Origin: Ensifer adhaerens
GTDB lineage: Bacteria > Pseudomonadota > Alphaproteobacteria > Rhizobiales > Rhizobiaceae
DNA length: 64,000 nt
Assembly (NCBI RefSeq): GCF_000697965.2
Contig: NZ_CP015880.1
Span: forward strand, 2,924,001-2,988,000
Direction of reading: 5' to 3'
Position numbers and translations under genes: made by a program. Positions within the stretch are counted from its first letter, which is position 1, and every line of letters starts with the position of its first letter. The notes beneath the pieces were generated by a model that saw only the letters and a list, made by a program, of their open reading frames with translations, ran no database searches and was not told the DNA's origin. Shown one piece after another: positions 16,643 through 25,317 of this stretch.

Positions 16643-17677
16643 ATGTCGATCAACAAATTGAAACTCACCCTGGCCGCAACCGGCCTCGTGCTCGCGGCCT
16701 CCACCGGCAGCGCCAGCGCTTCGTATTGCGGCGACGGCAAGACCGTCATGTTCGCCGGCATCGATTGGGAAAGCGGCGCCTTCATCACCGAAGTGATGAA
16801 GACCATTCTTGCCAAGGGCTACGACTGCCAGGTGGATTCGATCCCCGGCAACTCGGTGACGCTGGAACAGGCAACCGCCAACAACGACGTCCAGATCTTC
16901 GCCGAGGAATGGCTCGGCCGTTCGGACGTCTGGAACAAGGCGGTCGAGGAAAAGAAGGTCGTCGCCGTCGGCAAGACCTTCGTCGGCGCCAGCGAAGGCT
17001 GGTTCGTGCCGGAATACGTCATCAAGGGCGATGCGTCGCGCAGCCTTGAAGCCAAGGCGCCGGACCTGAAGAGCGTGTCGCAGCTCTCCGACCCCAAGAT
17101 CGTCGAGCTCTTCGCCGATCCGGAAGAGCCCAGCAAGGGCCGCTTCCTCAACTGCCCCTCGGGTTGGACCTGCGAGGGCGTCAGCTCCGCCAAGCTCGAA
17201 GCCTACAAGCTCGGCGAAACCTATGTGAACTTCCGCCCGGGCACCGGCACGGCGCTCGATTCCGCCATCACGTCCGCTTACCTCCAGGGCGAACCGATCC
17301 TCTTCTACTACTGGTCGCCGACGGCGATCATGGGCAAGTTCAAGCTCGTGCAACTCGAAGAGCCGGCCTATAGCGAAGAGTGCTGGAAGGAGCTTTCGAG
17401 CGCCAACGGCAAGCGCGAGCAGGGCTGCGCCTTCCCGTCGGTCGACGTCTCCTACGGCGTCAACAGCACCTTCGCGCAGGAAGCCCCTGAAATCATCGCC
17501 ATCCTCGAAAAGGCGACTTTCCCGCTCGACGCCGTCAACGGCAGCCTCGCCTACATGGCCGACAACAAGGTCGACGCGACGGCAGCGGCCGCCGAGTTCC
17601 TGAAAACCAAGGCCGATGTCTGGGGCAAGTGGGTTTCGGACGAAGCCCGCGGCAAGATCGAAGCCAGCCTCAAGTAA
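16643..17677 (+). CDS. hutX: Histidine/betaine ABC transporter substrate-binding protein HutX
   Basis: Periplasmic binding protein of 344 aa in the glycine betaine/proline (OpuAC/ProX) family, with a signal peptide cleaved near SASAS. It lies 36 nt after hutF and is followed by the matching permease and ATPase. In Sinorhizobium meliloti the HutXWV system has been described as a histidine transporter that also takes betaines and proline. The position inside a hut region supports the same role here. Confidence 0.88.
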   Translation: MSINKLKLTLAATGLVLAASTGSASASYCGDGKTVMFAGIDWESGAFITEVMKTILAKGYDCQVDSIPGNSVTLEQATANNDVQIFAEEWLGRSDVWNKAVEEKKVVAVGKTFVGASEGWFVPEYVIKGDASRSLEAKAPDLKSVSQLSDPKIVELFADPEEPSKGRFLNCPSGWTCEGVSSAKLEAYKLGETYVNFRPGTGTALDSAITSAYLQGEPILFYYWSPTAIMGKFKLVQLEEPAYSEECWKELSSANGKREQGCAFPSVDVSYGVNSTFAQEAPEIIAILEKATFPLDAVNGSLAYMADNKVDATAAAAEFLKTKADVWGKWVSDEARGKIEASLK

Positions 17678-17701
17678 TCGCGACCAGCCGCTGACTTGGG
17701 C

Positions 17702-17730
17702 TTCATCGCCGCGTCTAGCGCGGCGATGAA
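17702..17730 (+). other. Intergenic hairpin between hutX and hutW
   Basis: Perfect 12-bp stem (17702-17713 with 17719-17730) and a 5-nt loop, 25 nt after the hutX stop, with no T tract. Such hairpins after binding-protein genes often protect the upstream mRNA or cause partial termination, giving more binding protein than permease. Confidence 0.6.
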
Positions 17731-17820
17731 TCCTGATCCGGCGGCCGGCCACATACCCGTGGCAAGTGCCGCCGGCGGCCGATCTGTGTCCGCTGGCAGC
17801 CCGAGCAAGGAACGCATCCG

Positions 17821-18678
17821 ATGTTTCCGGATTCTCTCAATCTCTCCATTCGCGGGCCGGTGAACGATTTCATCCAGGCGCTGGTCAGCGGTTATGGCTG
17901 GGTCTTCAAGGCGATCAGCGCCGTCATTCTGAAAGCCGTTCTATTCATCGAATGGATCCTGCGCGGCCTGCCCTGGTGGGTCGTCATCCTGATCTTCATG
18001 GCGCTCGCCTGGCAAAGCTCGAAGCGCTGGACCCTGACGGTCGCCGTCGGCGTGCTGCTGTTCTTCGTCGGCGTGCTCGGCCTCTGGGACCTGACGATGC
18101 AGACGCTCGCCCTGATGCTGATGGCAACGATCGTCTCCGTCGTCATCGGCGTGCCGATGGGCATCTTCGTCGCCAAGAGCCGGACCGTGCGCAGCATCAC
18201 CCTGCCGGTGCTCGACGTCATGCAGACGATGCCGAGCTTCGTCTACCTGATCCCGGCCTTGATGCTCTTCGGCCTCGGCAAGGTCCCGGCGATCCTCGCC
18301 ACCATCATCTATGCCGTGCCGCCACTCATTCGCCTTACCGATCTTGGCATCCGCCAGGTCGACCATGAAGTGGTGGAAGCAGCGACCGCTTTCGGCGGCA
18401 GCCCCAACCAGATCCTCTTCGGTGTCGAGCTGCCACTCGCTACGCCGACAATCATGGCCGGCCTCAACCAGACGATCATGATGGCGCTGTCGATGGTGGT
18501 CGTCGCCTCGATGATCGGCGCCCGCGGCCTCGGCGAGCAGGTGCTGAACGGCATCCAGACGCTCGACGTCGGCAAGGGGCTGGAAGCCGGTATCGGCATC
18601 GTCATTCTCGCGATCGTTCTCGACCGCATCACGCAAGGCTTCGGCAAGAGCCGGACGGAGGATCCCCGCAATGGCTGA
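17821..18678 (+). CDS. hutW: Histidine/betaine ABC transporter permease HutW
   Basis: Inner-membrane permease, 285 aa, of the glycine betaine/proline transporter family (ProW/OpuAB). It has about six membrane segments and a BPD_transp_1 domain in which the coupling-helix region reads EAATAFGGSPNQILFGVELPLATPTI (near 190-215). Its stop overlaps the hutV start by 8 bp, indicating translational coupling. It forms the channel of HutXWV. Confidence 0.9.
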   Translation: MFPDSLNLSIRGPVNDFIQALVSGYGWVFKAISAVILKAVLFIEWILRGLPWWVVILIFMALAWQSSKRWTLTVAVGVLLFFVGVLGLWDLTMQTLALMLMATIVSVVIGVPMGIFVAKSRTVRSITLPVLDVMQTMPSFVYLIPALMLFGLGKVPAILATIIYAVPPLIRLTDLGIRQVDHEVVEAATAFGGSPNQILFGVELPLATPTIMAGLNQTIMMALSMVVVASMIGARGLGEQVLNGIQTLDVGKGLEAGIGIVILAIVLDRITQGFGKSRTEDPRNG

Positions 18679-19498
18679 TATCGAGATCCGCAACGTCTAC
18701 AAGATCTTCGGGCAGGACGCGAAAGCCGCACTCGCCATGGCCAAGGAAGGGCTCAACAAGTCCGAAATCCTCGCCCGCTCCGGTTGCAGCGTCGGTCTCA
18801 ACAATGTCAGCCTGACGATCGGCGCCGGCAAGATCTTTGTAATCATGGGGCTTTCCGGCTCCGGCAAGTCGACGCTGGTGCGCCATATCAACCGGCTGAT
18901 CGAGCCGACCAGCGGCGAAGTGGCCTTCGACGGCAGCAACATCCTGGACCTCGACGCCAAAGCGCTGCGCACCTTCCGGATGCACCGCGTGAGCATGGTG
19001 TTCCAAAGCTTCGCGCTGATGCCGCATCGCACCGTGCTGCAGAACGTCATCTACGGCCAGCGCGTGCGCGGCCTGCCCAAGGCCGAGGCCCGCGACATCG
19101 GCATGAAATGGATCGAGACCGTCGGCCTTGCCGGCTACGACGCCAAGTACCCGCATCAGCTTTCCGGCGGCATGAAGCAGCGCGTCGGCTTGGCTAGGGC
19201 GCTGGCCGCCGATACCGATGTGATCCTGATGGACGAGGCCTTCTCGGCACTCGACCCCTTGATCCGCGCCGACATGCAGGACCAGTTGCTGCAGTTGCAG
19301 CAGAACCTTTCAAAGACCATCGTCTTCATCACCCATGATCTCGACGAGGCGCTGCGCATCGGTTCGGAAATCGCCATCCTCAAGGACGGCCAGGTGGTGC
19401 AGGTCGGCACGCCGGACGATATTCTGGAACGGCCGGCCAACGATTACGTTGCCCGCTTCGTGCAACGCCGACAGGGACGACCGGAAGCCCATGAGTGA
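18671..19498 (+). CDS. hutV: Histidine/betaine ABC transporter ATP-binding protein HutV
   Basis: ABC ATPase of 275 aa. Walker A is GLSGSGKST (near 60), the signature is LSGGMKQRVGLARAL (near 162-176), and Walker B is VILMDEAFSALDP (near 184-196). It belongs to the ProV/OpuAA family but ends soon after the ATPase domain and has no room for the C-terminal CBS domains of ProV. It overlaps hutW by 8 bp at its start and the HutH-like gene by 8 bp at its end. Confidence 0.9.
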   Translation: MADIEIRNVYKIFGQDAKAALAMAKEGLNKSEILARSGCSVGLNNVSLTIGAGKIFVIMGLSGSGKSTLVRHINRLIEPTSGEVAFDGSNILDLDAKALRTFRMHRVSMVFQSFALMPHRTVLQNVIYGQRVRGLPKAEARDIGMKWIETVGLAGYDAKYPHQLSGGMKQRVGLARALAADTDVILMDEAFSALDPLIRADMQDQLLQLQQNLSKTIVFITHDLDEALRIGSEIAILKDGQVVQVGTPDDILERPANDYVARFVQRRQGRPEAHE

Positions 19499-20972
19499 GA
19501 ATGTAGTCCTCGATGCACCACTGACCTGGAAGCAAATCGCAGCGGTCGCCAATGGCGCACCGCTCGCGCTTTCCGATGCAGCACGCCAGCGCATCGTCCA
19601 CGCTCGCCGGGTCGTCGACGCTCTGGTCGAGCGCGGCATCCGCGGCTACGGCATCAACACCGGTGTCGGCGCGCTCTGCGACGTCGTCATCGACCGCGAG
19701 AACCAGCAGGCGCTATCGCGCAACATCATCCTCAGCCATTCCTGCGGCGTTGGCGAACCGCTCGCCCGGCCCGAAGCCCGGGCGGTGATGGCCGCCCAGA
19801 TCGCCAACTTCGCCCACGGCTATTCCGGCGTGCGCATCGAGACAGTCGAGGCGCTGCTGGCACTGCTCAACGCCAACCTCATCCCCGACATCCCCTCGCG
19901 CGGCTCGGTCGGCTATCTCACCCATGCGGCCGCGATCGGCCTCGTGCTGATCGGCCACGGCACCGTCGATGACGGCAAGGGCAAGATCAGCGGCGTCGAG
20001 GCGCTCGCGCGGATCGGCCTCAAGCCGCTCAGGCTCGAAGCCAAGGAGGGCCTGAGCCTTGTCAACGGCACGCCCTGCGCCACCGGCCTTGCGGCATTGG
20101 CACTGTCGCGCGCTACGCACCTCTTCGACTGGGCGGATGCCGCCGCCGCGATGACCTATGAAAACCTCGGCAGCCAGGCGAATGCCTTTGCCGCCGGTCC
20201 ATTGGCGCTTCGCCGCTCCAAGGGGCTGGATGAGGTCGGAGCATCCTTGCGCGATTTTCTTGCCGGCAGCCCGATGCTCGCCGAGACCGCCGGCACCCGC
20301 ACGCAGGATCCTTTAAGCCTTCGTGCCGTGCCGCATGTGCATGGCGCTGCCCGCGATGCACTGGCCCACGTCGCCGAAGTCGTTGACCGCGAGCTTGCAA
20401 GCCTCACCGACAACCCGGCCGTGTCGGGCACGCCCGAAGCGCCGGAGGTGCATTCGCAGGCCCATGCGGTGGGCGCTGCACTCGGCCTTGCCATGGACAG
20501 CCTGGCCGTCGCCGTTGCCGAAGTCGCTGCCATCTCCGAGCGCCGCATCGACCGGCTCGTCAATCCGCTGGTGAGCCGCCTGCCGGCCTTCCTCGCCGGC
20601 GATAGCGGTGTTGCCTCCGGCTTGATGATCGCCCAGTACACCGCCGCCTCACTTGCCGCTGAAAACCGGCGCCTCGCGGCCCCCGCCAGCCTCGATGGCG
20701 GCATCACCTCGGCGCTGCAGGAGGACATCCTGACGCATGCGACGCCGGCCGCCTGGAAGGCACTTGCCATCGCCGACAACCTCGAAACGATCCTTTCGAT
20801 CGAACTGCTTGCGGCGTCGCAGGCCTATGACCTGCAGCCGCGTGGCCGCGCCGCACGCACCGACGCGCTTTACCGGCGCATTCGCTCGGAAATCCCCACC
20901 TATGCCGACGACCGGCCGCTCAACGGCGACTTCGCCCGCATGCGCACACTGATCGAAGGAGGCACGCCATGA
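19491..20972 (+). CDS. HutH-family aromatic amino acid lyase homologue lacking the MIO triad
   Basis: Protein of 493 aa, clearly homologous to histidine ammonia-lyase along its length (YGINTGVGAL near 50; EGLSLVNGT near 190; QED near 405). The segment that normally reads GSVGASGDLAPLAH reads GSVGYLTHAA at residues 138-147: exactly the three residues Ala-Ser-Gly that cyclise into the MIO electrophile are absent, and the flanking sequence aligns without other gaps. The active-site Tyr of the DPYSLR motif is also replaced, giving DPLSLR (Leu275). A normal MIO-dependent deamination of histidine is therefore not expected. It overlaps hutV by 8 bp and hutD by 4 bp, so it is a well-kept member of the operon. 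Annotation pipelines will probably call it hutH. Confidence 0.88.
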   Translation: MSENVVLDAPLTWKQIAAVANGAPLALSDAARQRIVHARRVVDALVERGIRGYGINTGVGALCDVVIDRENQQALSRNIILSHSCGVGEPLARPEARAVMAAQIANFAHGYSGVRIETVEALLALLNANLIPDIPSRGSVGYLTHAAAIGLVLIGHGTVDDGKGKISGVEALARIGLKPLRLEAKEGLSLVNGTPCATGLAALALSRATHLFDWADAAAAMTYENLGSQANAFAAGPLALRRSKGLDEVGASLRDFLAGSPMLAETAGTRTQDPLSLRAVPHVHGAARDALAHVAEVVDRELASLTDNPAVSGTPEAPEVHSQAHAVGAALGLAMDSLAVAVAEVAAISERRIDRLVNPLVSRLPAFLAGDSGVASGLMIAQYTAASLAAENRRLAAPASLDGGITSALQEDILTHATPAAWKALAIADNLETILSIELLAASQAYDLQPRGRAARTDALYRRIRSEIPTYADDRPLNGDFARMRTLIEGGTP

Positions 20973-21550
20973 AGCTGCTTTGCGCGAAAGACTACAAGCG
21001 CATGCCCTGGAAGAACGGCGGCGGTGAGACGGTGGAGATCGCCATTTTCCCCGAGAAGGCGTCGCTTGCCGATTTCGACTGGCGCGTCAGCATGGCGACC
21101 GTCGCCACCGATGGCCCCTTCTCCAGCTTCCCCGGTATCGACCGCACGCTGTCGATCCTTCAGGGCAAGGGTATGCGGCTGATGATCGAGGGTCGCAAGC
21201 CCGCTTTGTTGACCGGCGAGACGGCGCCGCTCCCCTTCCCGGCCGACGTCGCGACATCAGCGACCCTCGTCGACGGTCCGATCGTCGACCTCAACGTCAT
21301 GACACGGCGCGGCAGGCTCACGCACTCGGTTCAGCGACTGGCACTCGATCATCCGCACAGGGCAGAAAGCCTGGGGGGCACGACCCTCGTGCTTTGCCAC
21401 GGCGGCGCCGTGCGGTTGACCGCAAGTGACGCCACGGCCGAACTGGCAGCGGGCGACACGGCCGTGCTGACGGGTGCAGCCTCCTTAACCATCGAACCGG
21501 CGGCCTCTGCCGTCCTCTTCCTGATCACCATCGACAAGCCGGCCGCCTGA
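20969..21550 (+). CDS. hutD: HutD-family cupin protein
   Basis: Protein of 193 aa of the HutD/Ves family. It opens with the family pattern MPWKNGGGET (residues 12-21), continues with DFDWRVSMATV and FPGIDRTLSILQG, and has a bicupin fold. In Pseudomonas fluorescens HutD is thought to set an upper limit on hut expression, possibly by binding formylglutamate; its exact role is unsettled. The start overlaps the HutH-like stop as ATGA. Last gene of the hut run. Confidence 0.88.
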   Translation: MKLLCAKDYKRMPWKNGGGETVEIAIFPEKASLADFDWRVSMATVATDGPFSSFPGIDRTLSILQGKGMRLMIEGRKPALLTGETAPLPFPADVATSATLVDGPIVDLNVMTRRGRLTHSVQRLALDHPHRAESLGGTTLVLCHGGAVRLTASDATAELAAGDTAVLTGAASLTIEPAASAVLFLITIDKPAA

Positions 21551-21571
21551 TCGGGCGCCGTCTCGCGTCGT

Positions 21572-22012
21572 TCAGCCGCGCCTCAGATGCAGCAGGGGAT
21601 AGGGCCGGCCTGCATCGTCGACAGGCGAACGCCCGACCACCTCAAAACCCATTCGCCGATAGAAACCGGCGCCGGACACATTCTGCTCGTTGACGTCAAC
21701 CGTCAGCACCGGATGCAGGCTCATCGCATGCTCGACAAGCCGCCGACCGACGCCAGCGCCGCGCGCCTCGGCCTGGACGAAGAGCGAGTCGATCTGCGCC
21801 CCACTCATGCCCATTAAACCGAGCGCCAGGTCATTTTCATCCGCGGCGATCCAGAACTCGGCGGCCGGCAGATACTGGTCGCGCACCAGCACCTCGATCG
21901 CAGCAAAATCCTCCGGCGTCAGGAAATCATGGGTGGCGACAACGGCGCTGCGCCAGATCTCGAAGGTGCGCGGAAAATCGGATGGACGGGAGGGGCGGAT
22001 GGAGATGGTCAT
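21572..22012 (-). CDS. GNAT-family N-acetyltransferase
   Basis: Protein of 146 aa with the acetyl-CoA binding pattern VQAEARGAGVGRRLVEHA (about 82-99) and a C-terminal NVSGAGFYRRMGFEVVGR segment typical of GNAT enzymes. The ATG at 22012 (MTISIRP) starts right before the conserved N terminus; the frame is open further upstream without support. It is convergent with hutD, 21 bp apart. Substrate unknown. Confidence 0.85.
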   Translation of the reverse strand: MTISIRPSRPSDFPRTFEIWRSAVVATHDFLTPEDFAAIEVLVRDQYLPAAEFWIAADENDLALGLMGMSGAQIDSLFVQAEARGAGVGRRLVEHAMSLHPVLTVDVNEQNVSGAGFYRRMGFEVVGRSPVDDAGRPYPLLHLRRG

Positions 22013-22323
22013 GATGCAATCGCTTCTGAAAATGTGGCAGCGCGAGGCGTGCCGCGCGTCCGGCTGTGGCCAACGCGACTCTGCGAGGGCGTCAGCCTGT
22101 GAAGATGTCCGGTCCTGATCCGGTCCCGGACCGCGCACCTTATCCGCAGCCCCGACGATCGCAAGCGATCTCCGCACCTGCGGTTTTCAGGCCACGCCGG
22201 TTAAGAATTCAGCAACCATATTCCATGTTCCCCGGGGAACAGCACGATTGACGCCACACGATAGTCTCCATGTCACGGTTCTTAGCCACACATCAACGAA
22301 CGCAGGGACTGGAGGACAAGGAC
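22013..22323. other. Intergenic region with a perfect 16-bp palindrome
   Basis: This 311-bp gap holds the perfect palindrome TGTTCCCCGGGGAACA at 22226-22241, about 85 bp before the small membrane-protein gene at 22324. It could be an operator. I see no other gene in the gap. Confidence 0.4.
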
Positions 22324-22482
22324 ATGATCAAAACCGCTTTCGGCGTCAACGTCACCGTACTGGTCTTCTCGATCACCGTGATCGCCATCATGCACTTCGC
22401 CCTGTCCCAATATCGCGCAGCCGAAATCGCCAACATCGACCTGCCGGACTACACGACGATCACTTCGTCGATTCATCGCTGA
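22324..22482 (+). CDS. Small single-span membrane protein
   Basis: Protein of 52 aa with one hydrophobic helix (residues about 7-27, NVTVLVFSITVIAIMHFAL) and a polar tail ending in SSIHR. The ATG at 22324 has GGAGGA upstream at suitable spacing. The reading frame could begin at 22270, but the strong ribosome site favours this start. Function unknown. Confidence 0.6.
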   Translation: MIKTAFGVNVTVLVFSITVIAIMHFALSQYRAAEIANIDLPDYTTITSSIHR

Positions 22483-22698
22483 AGCGACCTACCCCGCGGC
22501 GGCAGCCGGGCAGCATGCCTGACTGGTTTCTACGCACACCCTCTCAAGCCGCATCTGCAGGCGCTGCGATCGACGATGGCGGCGCCTTTTTGCATCGATC
22601 ATCAGCCCCATGTATGGCCAGAGGGATTATGATAGGGGACGCTGACTGAACGAATCGCCGCTCAAGACAGCGTAGCAACATATCCAGGAAGGCCCGAA

Positions 22699-23064
22699 AT
22701 GACGGATCCGCAAAACGAACTGAAACTCAGCGCGTTCAAGTTCCACGAGCAGGCCGTCCGCGCCTCCGTCGGCGGAAAACCGCTCGCACTCGATGCGTTG
22801 GAACTCGGCGGCGAAATCCTGGTGGTACTGACCTGGCTCGGCAATTCCGAAAGAGGCCTGCGCAAGCCGGAATACGTCCTGCCCCTGAGCGCCGTGGCGC
22901 ATCAGGCGCTGAGCAACGATCAGGACGCCAAATACAAATGGGCCATCGGCGCCCCGCTGCCGCAATCGCTCTTTGACGGCAGCGCGTCAAGGCAGTTCCG
23001 CAGACAGTTCGGGGTCAAGAGCGGACCGGCGCTGACATTGCCCTTGAAGCCGCCGCACCATTGA
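22699..23064 (+). CDS. Hypothetical protein
   Basis: Protein of 121 aa with AGGA upstream of the ATG. It is soluble and mixed alpha/beta in composition, with no signal peptide or membrane segment. I do not recognise the family. It marks the last apparent host gene before the Mu-like remnant. Confidence 0.55.
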   Translation: MTDPQNELKLSAFKFHEQAVRASVGGKPLALDALELGGEILVVLTWLGNSERGLRKPEYVLPLSAVAHQALSNDQDAKYKWAIGAPLPQSLFDGSASRQFRRQFGVKSGPALTLPLKPPHH

Positions 23065-23193
23065 CGGCGATTGTGCGTGCCTCAGACGAGCGCTTTCGCG
23101 TCAGATCTACCTCATCAATCATTGCAATCTTAAAATCGTTAGAGATTGATGCCGTAACCGGCCAGCCACGAGCAGTCATCTCCAGATTGCGGA

Positions 23194-23637
23194 ATGGAAC
23201 CGTCCCTTGAAGCACTACTTGCTCAGGAGTACGGAGCATCGAAAGGCGGCGCTAAAGGCAACAAGACCTTCATGACCTTCGACGGCCTGATGAAGGTTCA
23301 AGTACAAGTGCAGGACGCGGTGGATTTCGGACCTCAGCTCCAAATCGCCAAGGGTCTCGTCGACGAGTGCTTGAACGAATGGTCAGCTGATAGTCGGCCG
23401 GAGATACGCGCGATCGTGACGCGGGCGTTCAACACTGACAGAGCCGGCCAGATCAACCGGGCCGAGATCTTCATGCTGCTCCGCTTGGAAATCGAGGATG
23501 AGCGCTGGAAGCGGGCCATGGATGCGATCCGCGATGCCATGCGCGTCGTCGGTTCCAAGACGTATGTGCGATGCTACGAGCGATCGTCGATCGCGGCCAA
23601 TTGGCAGGCCGTCACAATCGATCTAGCGAGGGCCTAA
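23194..23637 (+). pseudogene. DUF3164 protein, N-terminally truncated (Mu-like phage)
   Basis: The 147-aa product matches the C-terminal two-thirds of DUF3164 proteins from Mu-like phages (KKGN/KGNKTFMTFDG region, then LVDECLNEW, INRAEIFMLLRLEI, RWKRAMDAI, VVGSKTYVRCYER). Full-length relatives are about 200 aa, and the first 60 or so residues are missing: an in-frame stop lies at 23155 and no further homology is seen upstream. It overlaps the convergent membrane-protein gene by 26 bp. Role in the phage is unknown. Confidence 0.65.
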
Positions 23638-24361
23638 TATGGCTTACTTTCACGCCGTATTGAGCGCCGACCGTCTCCAACCCCTCCAACAGCGACGGGA
23701 TCAAGTTTCGGCAGTACTTCACATAATCGTAGAGCTTCGCTTCGATGCCGTGATCATCAAGCCAGCAACTGAATTCCCACTCTTCTTTGTCCGACTTAGG
23801 CATCGGGTCATTAAAGAACCGATAGCAGTTGTCTACCGGTCCGGAAATGTTCTCGGTCCACCTCTGCATGTCCAGGACGCGGTGCGCCAGGTCTCCGCCA
23901 AAAAGTTCGGCGCCGGCGATGAACTGCGTGCGGCTGAGGATATCAGCAATCCCTCGCTGAAGATGAAATATGTCCCAATAAACTTTCGCGAGATCCGAAG
24001 TTTCTGTGCGTCGCTGAAGCTCGGGGAGCTTCCCGTGCCAAGCGCCCAGCTCAAAACCCTGAGGGTTAAGCGCCCGTTCAATCCTAAGTCTGTCACCTCG
24101 CAGACCGAGTTCCATCGCCTGCTCGTGTCGCCGGTTAACTTTGACGTCCGCAATTTGCATCGTGTGCACGGTCCACCAGGCGGCCCCAAGCGCAAGAACG
24201 CCGGTAATCAGCGTCTGGAAATCGTACAGGACGTTCCGGAAAAAATTATCCGAGGATCCATCGAGCGTTCGAGCCTCGCCGGTAAAGATCAACACAAAAA
24301 CCGCTGTGGCGATAACAATCGCGAGCGCCACGAAATACGCCCGGTAGCCAGCCGACATCAT
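23612..24361 (-). CDS. Membrane protein of unknown function, paralogue 1
   Basis: About 249 aa. There are two membrane helices at the N terminus (YFVALAIVIATAVFVLIF, and FQTLITGVLALGAAWW near 45-60), then a charged, largely helical cytoplasmic region of about 180 residues. The helix-2 region and the following linker resemble the next gene upstream (shared FQTL-TG-LA-GAA, then a charged RH-E pattern), so the two are paralogues. GAGAGG precedes ATGs at 24361 and 24358. It lies inside the phage remnant on the strand opposite to the phage genes, which is typical of accessory cargo. An exclusion or defence role is conceivable but unproven. Confidence 0.6.
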   Translation of the reverse strand: MMSAGYRAYFVALAIVIATAVFVLIFTGEARTLDGSSDNFFRNVLYDFQTLITGVLALGAAWWTVHTMQIADVKVNRRHEQAMELGLRGDRLRIERALNPQGFELGAWHGKLPELQRRTETSDLAKVYWDIFHLQRGIADILSRTQFIAGAELFGGDLAHRVLDMQRWTENISGPVDNCYRFFNDPMPKSDKEEWEFSCWLDDHGIEAKLYDYVKYCRNLIPSLLEGLETVGAQYGVKVSHIRPSLDRL

Positions 24362-24454
24362 AAACCTCTCGGGACAATTGCCGATTGCAGAATGCACAGG
24401 ATTGCTTTCGAGACGGTGAAAGGTAGCCGGTCGGCTGGCCGAACTAGCTTGGGT

Positions 24455-25222
24455 TCAGCCGTCAGTCGGCTTCTTAGGAAATACGGCATCCATGGGGATC
24501 ATCCAACCCGACCTGTCTGGCGCCTTCCGAGGCGGCAAATGAAATTGCTCCGCCCATTCATCGATTTCGTCGGCAAGCACTCCGGCCGAGTGGCTCATGA
24601 CCTCCAGGTAAGCATAGAGGCCGCGATTGTACCATGCCGGCCGGGCAGGCACTTCCTCCTCAGCAAGGATTGGCATGGCGAAGTCATCCGGCAGACGCGC
24701 GAGAAGACTACCACTCCAGCCACGAAGCTCTTCGAGGTTTTGCATGACGTCGTGATCGAAGAGGTAGTGACAAGAGGTGACCCGCTCGCTCAACAAATCT
24801 TTGCGAAGATTGTGAGCACTCATGCACGCCCGGATGACCTGCCTGACGCTTTCTTTGTCCCAGGCAGGTTGCAATGTATCTTTGTCCAAAAGCTCACTGA
24901 ACAAGCGAAATTGCTCGCAGTAGTGCCGAAGGCTTTTAGGCAGATATTCGGCGACCCTCGCGACAGCGAGTTTCGATGGAAGCATGGAGATCTCGACCAT
25001 TTCTCGATGTCGTTGCTCTTGCTTGGCATCACTCTTGATCATCTCGCTGATCGTGTACGCCGCGGCGCCCACTGCCAACAAGCCTGTCAGCAGCGTCTGA
25101 AATTCTTTGAGAAACTCGAAGTACCCGTCGCCAGGTTCCCCAAACATTGCCACGGGCAACGTGGCGGCAAGTATTATCACCACCACATGCGTAACCACTC
25201 TCGATCCGCGATCGGCGCTCAT
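24455..25222 (-). CDS. Membrane protein of unknown function, paralogue 2
   Basis: About 255 aa, with two N-terminal membrane helices (HVVVIILAATLPVAMFG and FQTLLTGLLAVGAAAYT) and a long soluble C-terminal region rich in Leu, Glu and Arg. It shares the FQTLxTGxLAxGAA helix with the neighbour at 23612. The ATG at 25222 has AAGGGGGA upstream; the longer in-frame start at 25288 lacks this and overlaps the GemA promoter. It is probably co-transcribed with paralogue 1, 93 nt downstream. No recognised domain. Confidence 0.6.
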   Translation of the reverse strand: MSADRGSRVVTHVVVIILAATLPVAMFGEPGDGYFEFLKEFQTLLTGLLAVGAAAYTISEMIKSDAKQEQRHREMVEISMLPSKLAVARVAEYLPKSLRHYCEQFRLFSELLDKDTLQPAWDKESVRQVIRACMSAHNLRKDLLSERVTSCHYLFDHDVMQNLEELRGWSGSLLARLPDDFAMPILAEEEVPARPAWYNRGLYAYLEVMSHSAGVLADEIDEWAEQFHLPPRKAPDRSGWMIPMDAVFPKKPTDG

Positions 25223-25317
25223 CGCTTCCCCCTTCCCCGTAGAATAACCCCTAGCTGCAAAAATAAGGCATGCGGCAGTGCAAGTCACGACTGCTGCGCT
25301 CTGGTGGGAGGTGTCAG

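Noticed and set aside
17702..17730. Hairpin as a full terminator after hutX
   Set aside because: No T tract follows, and hutW and hutV clearly belong with hutX.
19491..20972. Calling this gene hutH, histidine ammonia-lyase
   Set aside because: The missing MIO triad and the Tyr-to-Leu change argue against the activity, so I name only the family.
23070..23200. Search for a direct repeat of the tRNA-Met 3' end as an attachment site
   Set aside because: No copy of the tRNA 3' sequence was found near the left edge of the remnant, so tRNA-directed integration is not supported by an att pair.
23015..23239. 74-codon minus-strand frame at the left edge of the Mu-like remnant
   Set aside because: It overlaps the end of the 22699 gene and the start of the DUF3164 fragment, with no supporting signal; probably chance in a junction region.
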